A stretch of DNA of 64,000 nt from NCBI GenBank assembly GCA_013396915.1, contig VWZL01000521.1:1-64000 (forward strand), written 5' to 3'. Shown in pieces: positions 11,225 to 24,222 of the stretch. Each line of letters opens with the position of its first letter. The stretch's first letter is position 1. Made by a program: the position numbers and the translations under genes. Origin of the DNA: Stercorarius parasiticus (taxonomy: Eukaryota; Chordata; Aves; Charadriiformes; Stercorariidae). The notes under the pieces are model-generated. The model was not told where the DNA came from. It searched no databases and saw nothing but the letters and a program-made list of their open reading frames with translations.

Positions 11225-14200
11225 CTGAAACAAGACCACAAGTTTTATGGGGAGACTGTGACTCTCCTTTTCTTTTGGGTAAGCTTGTCGTATCAGAAAA
11301 AAAAAAGAGAGGAAGTTTTCTCAAGAGGATGCTGCAACCAGCAGGGAAGTGTGCTGAGGACACCCCACCTGATTTTATATACCTAAGTGAGATGTCTAAC
11401 AGAAAAGTGTGGTCATTGCAAGTTCCCTCAGCAGTCAGTGGTTCTCCTGGTTGTAACTTAGGTGCTCTGAATCCCCTCTGAGGGAACCTCTGCTTCCTTT
11501 TGACTACAAAGGGAGCTCTGGGCTCTGGGAAATGAAATCACTTACTTAAGCACTCTGTGCAGATTCTCACATTATCTCAGATGAACCTGAGCTTAGCCAT
11601 GGGAATTAATTCAACATCACCCTGACCTGTCTGCAACCTGCTACCAATTTAACTAGCTCTTGTAGGAAAGGGACTAAAACTCTCCAGGTACACAGGTCTC
11701 TTGGTCTGGCAAAACTGCAGCACGGCAGAGACCAATCCCTTAAGGAAAAAATATTTCCTGACCAAAACAGCACAATAAACAAGCAAAACTTGGCACCGTT
11801 TTTCAAGGGTAGAAAGAGTAGCCGTAAAAATGTACACATGGGAGATCTGTTCATAATCAAGATTTTAAAGAAAGAACTTGGTGGTAAAATGCAACCGACG
11901 TAGTTAACAGTGAAGCAAATAGCACAGAGGGTTGTGCCAGCAAAGAGCCATTCACCCAGCAGGGAACTATCAAGACCACAAGGAAAGATTTAGAAAAGAA
12001 AAGTCTTGCATTGGCATAAAAAGAAGCACCATTATCCAGCACGTCTTTAGAGTACAGGGATAGCCAGAGATGTTTTTCTGTTGCATTAAAAAGCGCCATG
12101 TCCAAATTCAGGCATATGGGCTGCAAAGTCCCAGCTTAGGACTCCAATTTCCCTGATTTATCTGATGTAATAGCAGTCATTTAAGAACAAGAATGAACAA
12201 TTTGCTGCACTATACACACGGACAAAAAACGCACACGTAAATTGTTTGCAAATAACTCGGAGCCCAGTGTTTCTTTGCAGAAAACAGTGGATAAATCCTT
12301 GCAAACCGACACTTCCAAAAAAACTGATCAGTTTGCAGAAGGCACAAGTAAAACAGAGACGCAAGACACAAGTTAAAACTGAAACGACGCACCCCTGGTG
12401 CCCTTTCCGAATATCCCAGCCTATTGGCAGCTGGAGTGCAAGGAGCAAGGATGGAAATGAAACAAAAGGGGGTTCAGTTTGGACCACTACGAGTTAAGCA
12501 ATGCCCAAGCATGCCATGCCCTGAATGCCTTCCTGAGACGGACGTGTCTGCCTAGCCAGGACAGGCACAGGGAATCACACACCCTTGGGTGTGGTGGGGT
12601 CAAGCCATCCCTAGAAGCTCGGCAGTGTCGGATCCTGACCCCAACAGGTCGCCCCATAGTGAAAAATTGATGCCAATCTCATGTGGCAAGATAGTGATCC
12701 TGGTCTTGTATTACTCAAGAGCACAGATGGGGGGATGCGGGCATGATGCCACCGGCGAGTGGTGCAGACGACAGCTGATCCTGCTGTCTTCATCAGCTGG
12801 CCTAGAGTACGCCTGGCACAAACCCAGCCATTACCAAGTTACCCCAGCCACGTCTTTTGAATATATTTGAACTTTCTGAGGTCTTACCAGAAGGCGGTCG
12901 TGTGCCATGGGGTTGTTACCTCCTACAAGGAGCCCTAAACCATGAGTTTCCCTATCACCAACCCACAGCATCTGTTCTTCCCCAGCCCTTCTCCTTCAGC
13001 AACAGGAATTCAGGACACCGGATCAAAATCAGCAGTTTTGCTGGCAGAGGCCATGAGGTTTGCTACTCACATTCCGGGGTGGGCACGAGGCTCACACATC
13101 AATATTCACCTAGGATCACACAGGATTTGATAGGAAAACAGAGATTACAGAAACCTCAAAACAGTGTCCCCTCCATCTGGCTGGCTACAGCAGCATGTCA
13201 AGTGTTAAATCTCGGTGTTAGTCTACCTCTCATAAAAACTGTCAGTGATGGAGATCCCACCAGCTCCCAAGACAGGCTAATTCAGTCCTAACTAGCTTTA
13301 CTATTAAAAGCTGGGGGCTTTTTTCCCAACGTCTAGTCTCCTGTAGTACAGTTGAAGCACATTACTTCATGCCCTGTTCATGGTGGATATAGAGAACAGC
13401 TTAAACTTTTCCTCTGTTACGTATTTCACGTATTTACATTTGGATGTCTCCCCTTAAGCCTTCTCTAACCTGAACAATCCCAGTTTTTCCAGTCTCTCCT
13501 CGTAGTTCATGTTTTCTCCTCCTCAGAGTACACTTGTATGGAGTGTACTGCTATTTGGGATTTTCCTTGCATTTCCCATGGGTTTTGGCACGTGGTAGGC
13601 ATAACAGGACATGGTGAACAACCCACAGCCTCTCCAGGGCAGACTGTTGGTGTGCCCATAGCACAAGCTACTCAACACTAGCAGCATCCAGCTTCTCTCA
13701 TGTATCAAGCGCATCATCTGGCCTCGATCATCTGAATGCTTAAATAATTCATCCTGAACTCTGCTGAGGAACGAAGCACAGGAGATGCTTGGGACACCAG
13801 ACAAAAGGGGATACTTGTGTGTAGATGCAAAGGAAAGAGTTTACAGGGATAAGGAAAATCAGAGACGACTCACCAAGTATTTGGGCTACTTCGCTCTGAA
13901 GGCAGTGACTCCTAAGAAGAGCTCGTCTCCCTCAGCAGCTCTGTGGGATGCCAATATCTGCGATACATTTACACTGTGCTGTCGCTGGTAGCAGCAAACG
14001 CTACAGTGGCGACTCCAGGAGAAGTCCAGGAGAAACCCCTCTTAGTGGTGACAAGTCCCATGTGAGGAGGAGGAAGGCAAAGGCAAACACAAGGGCAGCC
14101 AGAAAGGTTCTTCTCAGCTCAAAATGTACTCAGATCTCCAGGCACCCCTTTCTTCCCTTTATCTGTGACCTTCCACACAGGCAACACTCCTTCCTTTTTA

Positions 14201-17200
14201 CCTCCACACCTTCTCCCAGGTTCCCGCTCTCCGATGCACCTCCATGTGATCAAATATTGTGATTAATTTAATGCAGGGTCCCTCTTTACACCTCAGCTGC
14301 CCTTCAGGTTCTCCATGACCCTCCATCCCACAGTTTCATCCTTCCTCACAAATTACCAGCCTGCTGTTAACAGCCGCGGTGGGGCGTCCAGAAGCCATTA
14401 CACCACCTCTCCCAAGGTCTGGCTGAATCTGCCATGCCTCAGACCCCATCAAACATTGAAGCACTTGAATTCACAAGCATCTCATCCTAACGATGGCAAT
14501 ACCCCAGCATCTGGACCCAGCAACCACCTAAAGGGGCAAGCACCAGCCCAACATAGGGTAGATGTAGAGGACAAAAGACAGTAGGTCTACATTAGGATTT
14601 GGAGCAATTCAGTCATTGCCAGGACATAGCAACGGGTCTCACAATGCTTGCATCTAGATTTGAAGATCCTAAATTTTAGAGGTCATCTGCAATCCTTGCC
14701 CGTCTCCACCAGGCAAATGGACAGAGAAGGGAAACAGCAAACCTGAAGCCGTTCACTGGGAAAGCCATGGGAGCACAGAGCAAGCAGGAAAACACGCATC
14801 AGTAGGAGAGCAAAGTTTAGGACTCCTTAGCAAGTGAGCCGTGAAAGCGGTAACATCTGTTTTTCAGCTCCATAAACCCAAGGGCTCTTGGGTCTGTCCC
14901 TTGCAAACAGAGACTTTGTTTGCCTGCAGATAAGAGCCTCCATAATCGCAGGCAGTTGAACAGGGCTGCTCGTTTCCCACTGCTTGACGGTGAGTGAGGA
15001 AAAGCATGAGAAATAGCCCCTGGGGGGGGTGATGGAGGAAGGAGCAGGGAAGAAGAAGCAGGAAACACGTTCAGCTGCAGGGGCCGGACGCAGACAGAAC
15101 TGCAAGCCGAGCTTGCTCGAGAGGCCAGTGCGCAAGCAAAGAGAGAGCGTTCTTGTCTTTTTTGACTCTGTAGAGCTAAGGCTTCCATCTTTTGAGAGGT
15201 AAACAGGTACGGCAGCCAAATTTGGCATTGTCTTATAGCTTTTTCCTTCCTTAAGTCTTTCTCTTTTTCCCTTCTCCTGCATCTACCCGGCTTTCTCCAA
15301 CGCAATATCCTACAACACGTGGGCGGGTGGGTGCAGGGCTCAATTCAGAGATTACAAACACGCTTCCCAGTCAGCTGCAAGAAGAGAATTGGGGAAAAAA
15401 TTTGTGGGTACCAGCAGCCATGTGAGGGACACGGAGATGGTCATTTCTCAGCACCTAGGCATGGCCACCTTGTCCTGAGCATCTTGATGGCGTAGGAAGA
15501 CAAAAGATAGGATGCCCATTTTGCCCATACCACCATTTCCAAGGGATTTGGAGAGAAAGCGAACCCCATGGTAGGGGAGGGAAGTGCCTTGAGCCCGAGC
15601 TGAGCCTCTCCAGCACCTGCAGTTACCTTGCGTGGAGACTTCTGGTGCCATCCCACCGTTCTCTGGGGCATCGTTTCCTGCCCTTCCAGCTGGGAGTCTT
15701 CCACAGCATCGCACCAACAGATGCAAAGGAGTAAAATCAACCTCCTGGCAAGCTGTTGGTTGACCACCATCACCATGAGCTGCACATAGCCCTTGCCACC
15801 GGTCAGAAAAGCTCAGCAAAGAGCATCCCCTAAACCTGCATTTCTGCCCAACGCACAGCCTAGGATCCCTTTTATTTCACCGTCATCTGCCTTCGGTTTC
15901 TTTTCAGGGAATTAATGAGGTTTAACCCAGGAAAGGAAAAAGGATCAAATAAAATAAAGCTAGTCATAATCTCCCTATGATAGGGTACATGCTCTGCATC
16001 CTTTCCTTTCCCTGGCAGTTGTTAATTATAATTTATCACTAAGACTTTCAACAGTTTCTTTATAAGCCCTAATTATACCTTACTTCTGTGTGGGATCTCA
16101 GGGAGTACGTGGCACCTGGGACAAACACGTGCAAAGTATGTCTCATGAATTGATTAGCTGTTGGCTTTAAGGTGAAGATCACAGCCATTAGCACTAAGAA
16201 ACAACAGGGCTTCACACAAGAAATAACCAATTAATGTGGAAGTCAAAGGGGTTAACTGCTCCTGCAGTAGCAGGGACAATATTTCTCCATTTCATTTGTT
16301 GTAGTACCTCTCCAGCATGCAATGTCTATGGTTTTGAAAGCTACGGGGAGGTTTCCACCAAGGTTTTGTAATATGCCGCCACCACATTTTGAACAGACAC
16401 AAATAATCAAGCCCATTTCAACCAAATTAACCTACAAATACAATCAAAATCCTGCATCTATTATGATTGCACAGGGACTTTACCCAATCATAGAGGACTC
16501 TGCGCTACAGTCTAATAGTCGGACACCCAGCAGAAGCTGTGCTGGAAATGGGTGGTGTGGCCTGCTCAGCAGCGCATCCTTCATCTGTGCTCACATGCAA
16601 ATGCTTTAAGGCAAGATCTTCTGAGCCAAGCAATTGATTTTGTGGGGCCAGTTTGACAAGCCCTTGAAGAACCTCCATTGCTGGGGGTGAGTGATATGGG
16701 TTTGGTAGCACTGCTGCCAGCCCCAAACTTCTCCACATACCCCTGCATGGTGATGCAAGCCTCACTCCAAGGTGGGACCCATTCACCTTAACATAAAACC
16801 AGACATTGGCCATGAGAATTTAGGGTAGAAAAGGCATCTTAATCCCTGGCTTTATTCCAGAGTGACCGTCATAGGAAGCAAAGCTCCAAAGTTGAACCAC
16901 ATTTTTGCACAAATCACTTTTTCCTCTCCTCCAAACTGTTTGGTGTCTCTCCTTCAAGGTACCTTTCTCAATAGTCTCTCGTGCTTGGAGCATGTTTGTC
17001 CCCAGTGTCCGGTCCCCAGGGATGACTCATTAGCCATAACCACTTGCAAAAACCTCATTTAATCGTAATCATTGTCATTAGAAATTACAGCTGGTTTTCT
17101 TCATCTTCAGAGCACTTTGCAGGCTACGTTAGCAAATGTGTGCCCAGGAAATTATTGGCCAAGCCTCAGAGCATTTACAATGGATTTTATAGAAAAGCTT

Positions 17201-18957
17201 TCAACTTCGTATGGAAACAGGCTAGGGGAAATTTTTGTGTGTGTAAAAGGGTCTCACGGCGCTCCAATTGATTTTCCCTCTCGCCTGCTAGGAGCAAAAT
17301 GAGTGTGTTTTAACAAAGCTGGTGAATAGTAGCTTAAAGAAAAAAAAAAAGAAAAAGGGAGAAAAAGGAGGGATGGAAAAAGACTTTTCACAAATGCCAC
17401 AGTCTTGGCTGGACTCAAGCATATTCCCATGCGTTATTATTACTCAGAAACTTCCCGGAAGGGCCGGGTGGTTTTGGCCCCGCAGAGGTTTGCGTGCCAC
17501 CAGCATCCCTCTGTTGCAAGGAGAAAAGATGTGGGTCTGGCACAGATGGGGAGGATTTCAGCTCGGGAAACTTTCCTTTGAGGGGGAATGGGAGGTTAGT
17601 CCCAGCACAGCTGTTCAGTGGGGTCTAGGTTTATATTATTTTTGACTGAGAGCTGCCTTCTAGAGAGGTTCCCCTCACCTACCTTCTAGAGATGTCCTCC
17701 CAGCCCTGCTTTTCTTCTGGAAGATCTTGCCCACCCCAACCACCCTTGTAGAATGTTGCACATCGCCCTTCTAGAAATTCCCAACAGCCCCAGCTGTCCT
17801 TCTAGAAACTTCCACTGCATTACTCAGGCAAAGGTGGCCACCCACAGCCAGCAGCCCAGCATGCTTGGTGGCCATGGGGCCACGCCAGCCCTGGGTCTCC
17901 ATGGTCCCAAGGACTAAAGCTGCTGCTGCTCCATCATGGTAGGTCCAGGTGATGAGTGAGCTCTTGCTACTGCAGGGAGGGGACACTCCAGTCCCAAGGG
18001 GAGGAAAGGGTGACCCGTGTCCAACCCAAGGTGGTCTCCTAGCCTCAGGTAGCAGCAATTGCTATCGGTTTTATTGCTGGTAATAGGGGAGAGGAGATTC
18101 TGGCTGAGGATAGCAAAGAAGCCTCAAAATCCAGCATCAAATGCTGATCCAAACAGCAGAAATTTTTATTTTCATGTTTATTTTCTCTATTTTCCTCTGT
18201 ACTAAAATGTGGACAGGGCCCAGTTTGGCCATGGAAGGGCCTGAAAAACTCTGGCATATCAGAAATCTCATTTTAAAAAAATAGATATTTTTCAGGAATT
18301 GCTTTCCCAAGGCGTATTTACATAGCTCTTGGTGTAAGAAAGCTCTGATCCAAGAACAAGATCTACAGGCACTTTCCCAGCATCACAGAAATGGGCACAA
18401 CGCACAAGCAGCTTTGGCCCTGTTGATGCCAGACCCATCAGCAGTGTCTTCCCTCTGTTTTTGATCCTGAGCGCCTTCATATAGCTGATCTGTAACCCAT
18501 AAACTTGTTATAGCCCCCCTTACCTCAGTCTTGGATGTTCCCTGTTTAAGGATGGCCAGCCCTTTGGGGAAACTGGCATCCCTCCTCTGTGCAGTACAGG
18601 TGGACAGAGGCAAAAATTAGCCCCAAAAGTGGCCAGAAACGGTGACCTTCCGGCTGTGACAACACGGAGACCATCCACCACCCAGCCAGATGTTGGTCAC
18701 AGCTGGTATCAGCGAGATGTCCATGTCTAGGTGTCATTTTGCTCATCCGAAGAGGGAATTAGGAGGACTGGTAAGCTCATACCTGCAGGTCGAGCCTGAA
18801 AATGGAGACTCAGCGTGACCACTTCAGCATGGTCAACAGGAGAAGGGAAGAGTTTTGTCCTCAATGTGCTTGTGGCCATGCAACATCACCAGTACCAATA
18901 CATGCAGCCGGGCTCAGCTCAGCCCCGTGCAGCACATGGGGCACAGCCCCAGGCTTT
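11225..18957. other. Region upstream of GDPD4 coding exons, no gene recognised
   Basis: May be a 5' UTR intron of GDPD4 or intergenic. No CR1 copies were recognised. The open frames (for example 12857-13291 plus and 14817-15305 minus) show no family similarity. A stretch at about 15.9-16.1 kb is AT-rich with repeated TAATTA-like cores. The HSE-like array sits at 17.66-17.81 kb. Confidence 0.4.
17656..17813. repeat. Degenerate minisatellite of heat-shock-element-like palindromes
   Basis: Six copies of a CCTTCTAGAA-like core start at 17656, 17682, 17713, 17744, 17767 and 17798, spaced 23 to 31 bases. Three have a perfect TTCnnGAA (17715-17722, 17769-17776, 17800-17807); the last extends to TTCTAGAAACTTC, a perfect three-unit heat-shock element. 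The other three copies have one mismatch each. Function is unknown. Confidence 0.55.
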
Positions 18958-19210
18958 AGAATCATAGAATCACAGAATTGCCTAGGTTGGAAGGGACCTT
19001 TCAGATCATCGAGTCCAACCATCAACATAACTCTGACAAAAACCATCACTAAACCGTATCTCTAAGCACTACGTCTACCCGTCTTTTAAATACCTCCAGG
19101 GGTGGTGCCTCAACTGCTTCCCTGGGCAGCCTGTTCCAATGCTTGATAACCCTTTCAGTGTAAAAATTTTTGCTAATATCCAGTCTAAACCCCGTCTTGC
19201 CCCTGGGTGG
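18958..19210 (-). repeat. CR1 LINE fragment (3' end)
   Basis: Minus-strand copy beginning with the tail AGAATCATAGAATCACAGAA and running through GGGCAGCCTGTTCCAATGCT to the pol C-terminus. The minus frame still reads the typical [20 protein letters not shown]. 5'-truncated. Confidence 0.92.
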
Positions 19211-19478
19211 TCCGCAACTTTCTAAGAAGTCACTCTCCCACCATTGAAAAGCCACCATGGGGAGGCAAAAAAGTGTTTCCATGGCTCAAAGCCTGCCTGG
19301 GGAGGGCAGGGGGAGGAGGAATAAATCCCTTGAAAAAAAAAAAAGAAAAGGAGCTCAGAAACCGGGAAGGGGGGGAATATTTCTTTGAAGATAAATCCTA
19401 CTTTGTGCAGTTCAGCATGCCCTGGCTTGGGTCCCTCTCTGCTCCTGTGAATGCCTGAGCGGCTCTTTGTGCCCTGCT

Positions 19479-19599
19479 GTTAAGGGGAGACGAGGAGATT
19501 GGGACGCGGCATGGGGGACCTTCTCCGGCCCCACAGCCCAAGCAAGGGCAGCACAGCGCCGCAAGCATCGTCTCCAAGGGAAGACTTTGTCTGTCAGCC
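19479..19599. repeat. Dispersed copy of a 121-bp unclassified repeat
   Basis: Aligns without gaps to 20157-20277; by hand about 100 of 121 bases match. Both copies stay open in one minus-strand frame sharing LGCGAGEGPP and SSPLN. The repeat family is not recognised. Confidence 0.6.
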
Positions 19600-20074
19600 A
19601 AGAGGAGGGAAGAAAAGAGGTTTGCAGATCACATACCTCTGCCCGGCAGCTCTGCAGAGCGCTATTCAGCCCAGACAAAGGATGGGGGCCCTGGATGGCC
19701 ACCACGCCGAAGCCCCCAGCGCTGGCCCTCCCCCAAGCTGCGTGTGTTAAAGTTCAGACCTTGGAGAAAAACAGCCCTCCAAGAAGGGGAGGAAAAGGTA
19801 GGAAAGGATGCTTTCTGTGCCACTGGCCAGAGGTTTCTCTGTTTAGTTATCTACAGCATCCAAATGCATCAGGGCTGGCCCATTTTTGCACCATAAGAAT
19901 GTGGTTCTGCTGTTCCCAGAGGAAAATCCTTTCTAGCTAATTAAAACTGCCACATTTCTGCCTAAGCCGCCTCAGAAAAATTTTGAACATGCTTCAGAGC
20001 AAAAGAATGGTCTGACACACAAGATCCATGCTCAAATCCCCTGACCTAGCACCAACCTACGGATGCAGTGCAGC

Positions 20075-20355
20075 CATCACCCAGCCTCAGTTTCCCAACT
20101 TAGGGTTTTGCCAACAGCGCAACAAGAGCAGTAGGTGAGGACTATAGAGCTCATTTGTTAAGGGGAGATGAGCAGATCGGGACGTATCGTGGGGGACCCT
20201 CTCCAGCCCCACAGCCCAACTGAGGGCAGCACACCACCACGAGCATCATCTCCGAGGGAAGACTTTGTCCATCACCCAGAGCCTCCTTTTCCCAACTTAG
20301 GGTTGCACCAACAGTGCAACAAGAGCAGCAGATGAGGACTGTAGAGCTCATTTGA
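20075..20355. repeat. 195-bp tandem duplication, about 1.4 units
   Basis: Unit one starts CATCACCCAG at 20075 and unit two starts with the same phrase at 20270. Shared phrases include CCCAACTTAGGGTT, GCAACAAGAGCAG and TAGAGCTCATTTG. The second half of unit one is the 121-bp repeat also found at 19479-19599. Confidence 0.65.
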
Positions 20356-23300
20356 TTTTTACTCATCTGCTGGTGTGAGCCCTGGAGTCTGCTCAGCAAG
20401 GCAGAAAGAACAGTGAGTTTCACCGTGTGGAAATCACCCCATGTAGACAATCCATGGGTAGAATCTTGATGGACCTCCCCAGGCCCCAGGACACCCAGCG
20501 CAGTCAGCTCTGCTGGATCAGTGCCCAGCAGCACTCACATCCCAGCAGCCTGGAGAAAGGGAACAATTTATTTAGTTGCAGAGCTTGGGGTGGATGTTTG
20601 CATTCCTCCCTTGGTCATCCTGGAAGAGCAGTTGGACTCATCTCCTCTGTGTTTGAGTGGTCAACCTGAGCTCCTGGTACAACCAGTGAAGTGAGATGGG
20701 CACAACTCAACTCCTCCAAGAGCAGATGTCTAAATAGGCCAGATGAACTGTCCCACACATGTCCAGAGTTCCAAGGCACAAACCCATCCCAAGACAAAAC
20801 TCAAATCACTCAGCCCAGCTCAGCCCTGTGGCCCTTTCAGCTCCAAGGAATTTCTCCATCCTGGGCTTCACAAGCTGCCTTGGTATGGGCACCAAAGCCC
20901 ACGCCTACCTGGAAGACACCTCCATAGTAAAGCTCAGACCAGGCAGATGTCAACTAATGGGATGAGGAAAGTGTTTCCCAGGGTCAGGGAGAGCCAGGTG
21001 CCACCAAGAACACGATGGACCTTGCCCTGCTCAGTTTTGTCCTGCTCAGTTCATCTCCTCTGGTGCTGGGAGCCAGCCCTGGACGTCTGTGCCCAGGTCA
21101 AGACACAAGGGCTCTGCAGTTACAGCTGGCAGCGACAAACATGCTCCGGCTTGGTGCCGGGAGCCATCAGGTGAGAATCTGATGTCCCATACAGGCTCTC
21201 CTGACAGCAACCCTGGTGGCGTTTCCAGATGACAATGTTTTCTCCCCTGTAGATTGTGTTTTACTTCTTCCAGCCCACCAAGCACCTCTTTGCAAAAAGT
21301 TGTTTCTGCCACGTGCATCTCACCCCCCTTCTCCACAGGAACAGAGGTGGACTGGGTCACTTGTCATCCAGCCAGCAGCATGGAGAGCCCAAGGACACCT
21401 CAATGCCAGTGGGTTGTCTCCCCCTTGGCTGTGGGTCTATCCCTGCTGCTGTACAAAGGGCAGCCACAGAAATTCCCCATGCAGGGTTACATGAATCAGT
21501 CATGGGGACCATACATGGTCCCATGGGTAAGACCACATGGAAGACATCAACAGGCTTATTGAGGGCAGCAGCTTCCAACCCTATAGTGCCTCATTCTCAC
21601 AGAAGGGACAAAAAATCATCCCCAAAAATCACCCCTCTGCACTCACCAGGAATTGCAGAGGAATACAGGATAGAATCAGCTTGGTAACAGGTTGCCAACC
21701 GGCAGCAGGGAGGGAAGGAAGAGGTCGCAGTGATAAAGGACTAAGATGGGGGCCGGATAGTCTGGAGGATGGAGAAGGTGAAAGAGTTCGTGTCATTCAC
21801 CTGCATTTCTTTCAGGAATTGGGTTTTGTGCAACCAAAAATTCTGAAAGCTTTGCAGGGAAAGAGAGCACTTCGGAGAGAGCCACCGTGACCCCACAGCA
21901 CCTTTCTGACCACTTTAAGGCACGAATCCACTAAAGCTATCATGAAGCAAAGGCAAATCAGTAGCAAGTACATCTTAAGAAATAAGGAGTCTTTTAAAAA
22001 GCAATTGCTCTTGCCAATTTCCCCCCTTCCCCCTTCTCTAAAGTGTCTTTTATTTCTCCAACTCTGGAGACCTTCCAAAATAAGTTCAGTGATTAAGAGC
22101 AGCTGCCAAAAGGACTGGACTGAATCATGTGGTGGCAGCCAGGGCCGCAGGAGCGGAGGATCGGACCAGTTATTGTCACAGAGACTCAGTGCTGGACTAA
22201 TATCTCTGGGACTGAAAAACTTCCTGGGGCTTCCAGCCTAATGAGAGCCGATGGAGGCTGGAGAAACAAGGAATTGCTCACAGTCGTGTTGGAGAACAGA
22301 GGAAATGAGGCGGAAGGGACTGACTCCAAAGCATTTCTACATGAGCAATGAGGCTCCAGCCTGAGCATACAGGCATACGGTGATGCTCTGAGCTGCTCCC
22401 GTGCTGTGCCCTGCTTGCAGACATGTTCTTCCTTCTTCTTGCACCCAACAGTGGAGTTGACATCGAAACTGCCCCCATGGGCAGCAGCCACAACCTCATT
22501 CACGCATGTACACACTCCCCCCACCCAACCCTGCCCTGTCTCCCTGCCTGCTGCTATTCTAGTGCACCACCGTCACTGTCAACTTCTTGCCTGTGTCACC
22601 TTTCCATGCAAGCATTGACTAAAGAAAAGAGCTGGTGTCCTGTGATGGCTCCAAGAGCCTTCCCTTGACACCAGACCTGCAGAGGACAAGTCCCAGGACA
22701 GGGTTCCTCATCTCTTTCTTGCTACAACATCAAGTGCACTCACATAGATTACAACTGCCCGACCACCAGAAAGGACCTGGGCCAGGAGGATGGAGAGTCC
22801 ATCCTGACCCTGAGAGCAGGTCCTCATCACGCTTAACACTGCATCTTCCCTGGGGACACCACAAAGACCTGCAAGGCAAACAATGACAGGAGAATAAGAC
22901 CAATATGAAACCAGGACAGGAGCATGTTGAATGTGTTCAACCCTCTAAAGTGTCACTGTTTGTTCTTCCCTCCTTTTTTCCTGGAGAGGACAAGAAAGGG
23001 TTGAAATGCAGCAGATGCCAATGTCCTGCTGGTGGGTAGAGTCACAGGGAACATGAGCTAATGCCACCCTCCGTTTACTGTTATCTTATCAAACGCAAAC
23101 CCCTCAGCCACCCAAAAGCAGCCAGCCATGGCTCCTCCTTGAACATGGCTGGGAGAGCAGAGTCCAGCACACGAAGAACAGGATGAGGACGAGATGCTGA
23201 AGAGATGAGCACCTGCAGGCAGGCTGCTCAGCTCTCTCACACAAGGTGTGCGGAGCTGGAGCAGAGGTTGCAACATGGAGCCAAGCCCGTGTTGCCCTCA

Positions 23301-23584
23301 GGGATCAGCCTGCCATGGAAGCATGGTCCAGGCTGCATCACAGGATGCGTCTCCAACCTGCTCTACCCACACCAGCTCCCTTTCTTTCCTTCCAGTAAGA
23401 TCTGGAGCCTGAAGGGTCTTCCCACATTCTTATCCTATCTGCTCCTCTAAAAAGTAGCCCAAGACCCTCATTTATCTCACACCACAGAGGTCTCTGGGGC
23501 AGTCCTACAAGCCAAACCATGGTTGTCACTCCATGATGAGGTACAGACCTCTTCCTTTTTTTTTCCTGTTTTCCCCAACATTGG

Positions 23585-23711
23585 ACACTTTTAAGAGTCA
23601 GCTGGGCGGGGTGCTGGGCCATCTCGTCTAGACCATGCTTCGCCAAAGAAAGGTTGGAGCAGATGATCCTTGAGGTCCCTTCCAACCTGGTATTCTATGG
23701 TTCTATGATTC
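23585..23711 (+). repeat. CR1 LINE fragment, divergent subfamily 3' end
   Basis: Ends GATCCTTGAGGTCCCTTCCA followed by ATTCTATGGTTCTATGATTC. The upstream part differs from the other copies, suggesting a different CR1 subfamily. Confidence 0.75.
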
Positions 23712-23861
23712 CTTCAAACTGTCCCAAGACCTGGAGTCAGATTTGGACCGAAGCATGCACAGCATTGCAGTCTGCAGGGAGCAACCATCGCAGAGCTCCC
23801 TCCAGCATGAAGCCTGTCCCCTACACAAAGCCACCAAGCTGGGACTTTGCCACTGGGCAGG

Positions 23862-24222
23862 ATCTGCTCCATGCTGCGAGGAGACACTTATCAATGCTTG
23901 TAAATACTTAAAGGGTGGGTGTCAGGAGGATGGGGCCAGGCTCTTTTCAGTGGTGCCCAGTGACAGGACAAGAGGTAACGGGCACAAACTCGAACAGAGG
24001 AAGTTCCACCTAAGCATGAGGAGGAACTTCTTTCCTGTGAGGGTGGCAGAGCCCTGGCACAGGCTGCCCAGAGAGGTGGTGGAGTCTCCGTCTCTGGAGA
24101 CATTCCAAACTCGCCTGGACGTGTTCCTGTGCCACCTCCTCTGGGTGACCCTGCGCTGGCAGGGGGTTGGAGGAGAAGATCTCCAGAGGTCCCTCACAAC
24201 CCCTGCCAGTCTGTGATTCTGT
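23862..24222 (+). repeat. CR1 LINE fragment with pol C-terminal reading frame
   Basis: One of the longest CR1 pieces in the window. Contains the frame with [20 protein letters not shown] and [17 protein letters not shown], the C-terminus of CR1 ORF2, followed by the 3' tail ending CTGTGATTCTGTGAG. Same orientation as, and 150 bp from, the preceding CR1. Confidence 0.9.

Larger units (their letters stand above)
19211..23584. other. Intergenic stretch with local duplications
   Basis: No gene recognised. It contains the 121-bp duplicated segment and the 195-bp tandem duplication at 19.48-20.36 kb. Otherwise unique sequence with scattered chance open frames. Confidence 0.4.

Noticed and set aside
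12857..13291. 144-codon plus-strand open frame as a gene
   Set aside because: No recognisable domain, low-complexity Ser/Pro/Gln composition, no splice or promoter context; fits a chance frame.
14817..15305. Overlapping 162- and 151-codon minus-strand frames as a gene upstream of GDPD4
   Set aside because: Two frames are open across the same stretch, neither shows family similarity, and the Arg/Lys-rich start comes from a purine-rich segment.
23743..24216. 157-codon plus-strand frame as a cellular gene
   Set aside because: Its C-terminal half is the CR1 ORF2 C-terminus ([17 protein letters not shown]); the frame is part of a truncated LINE.
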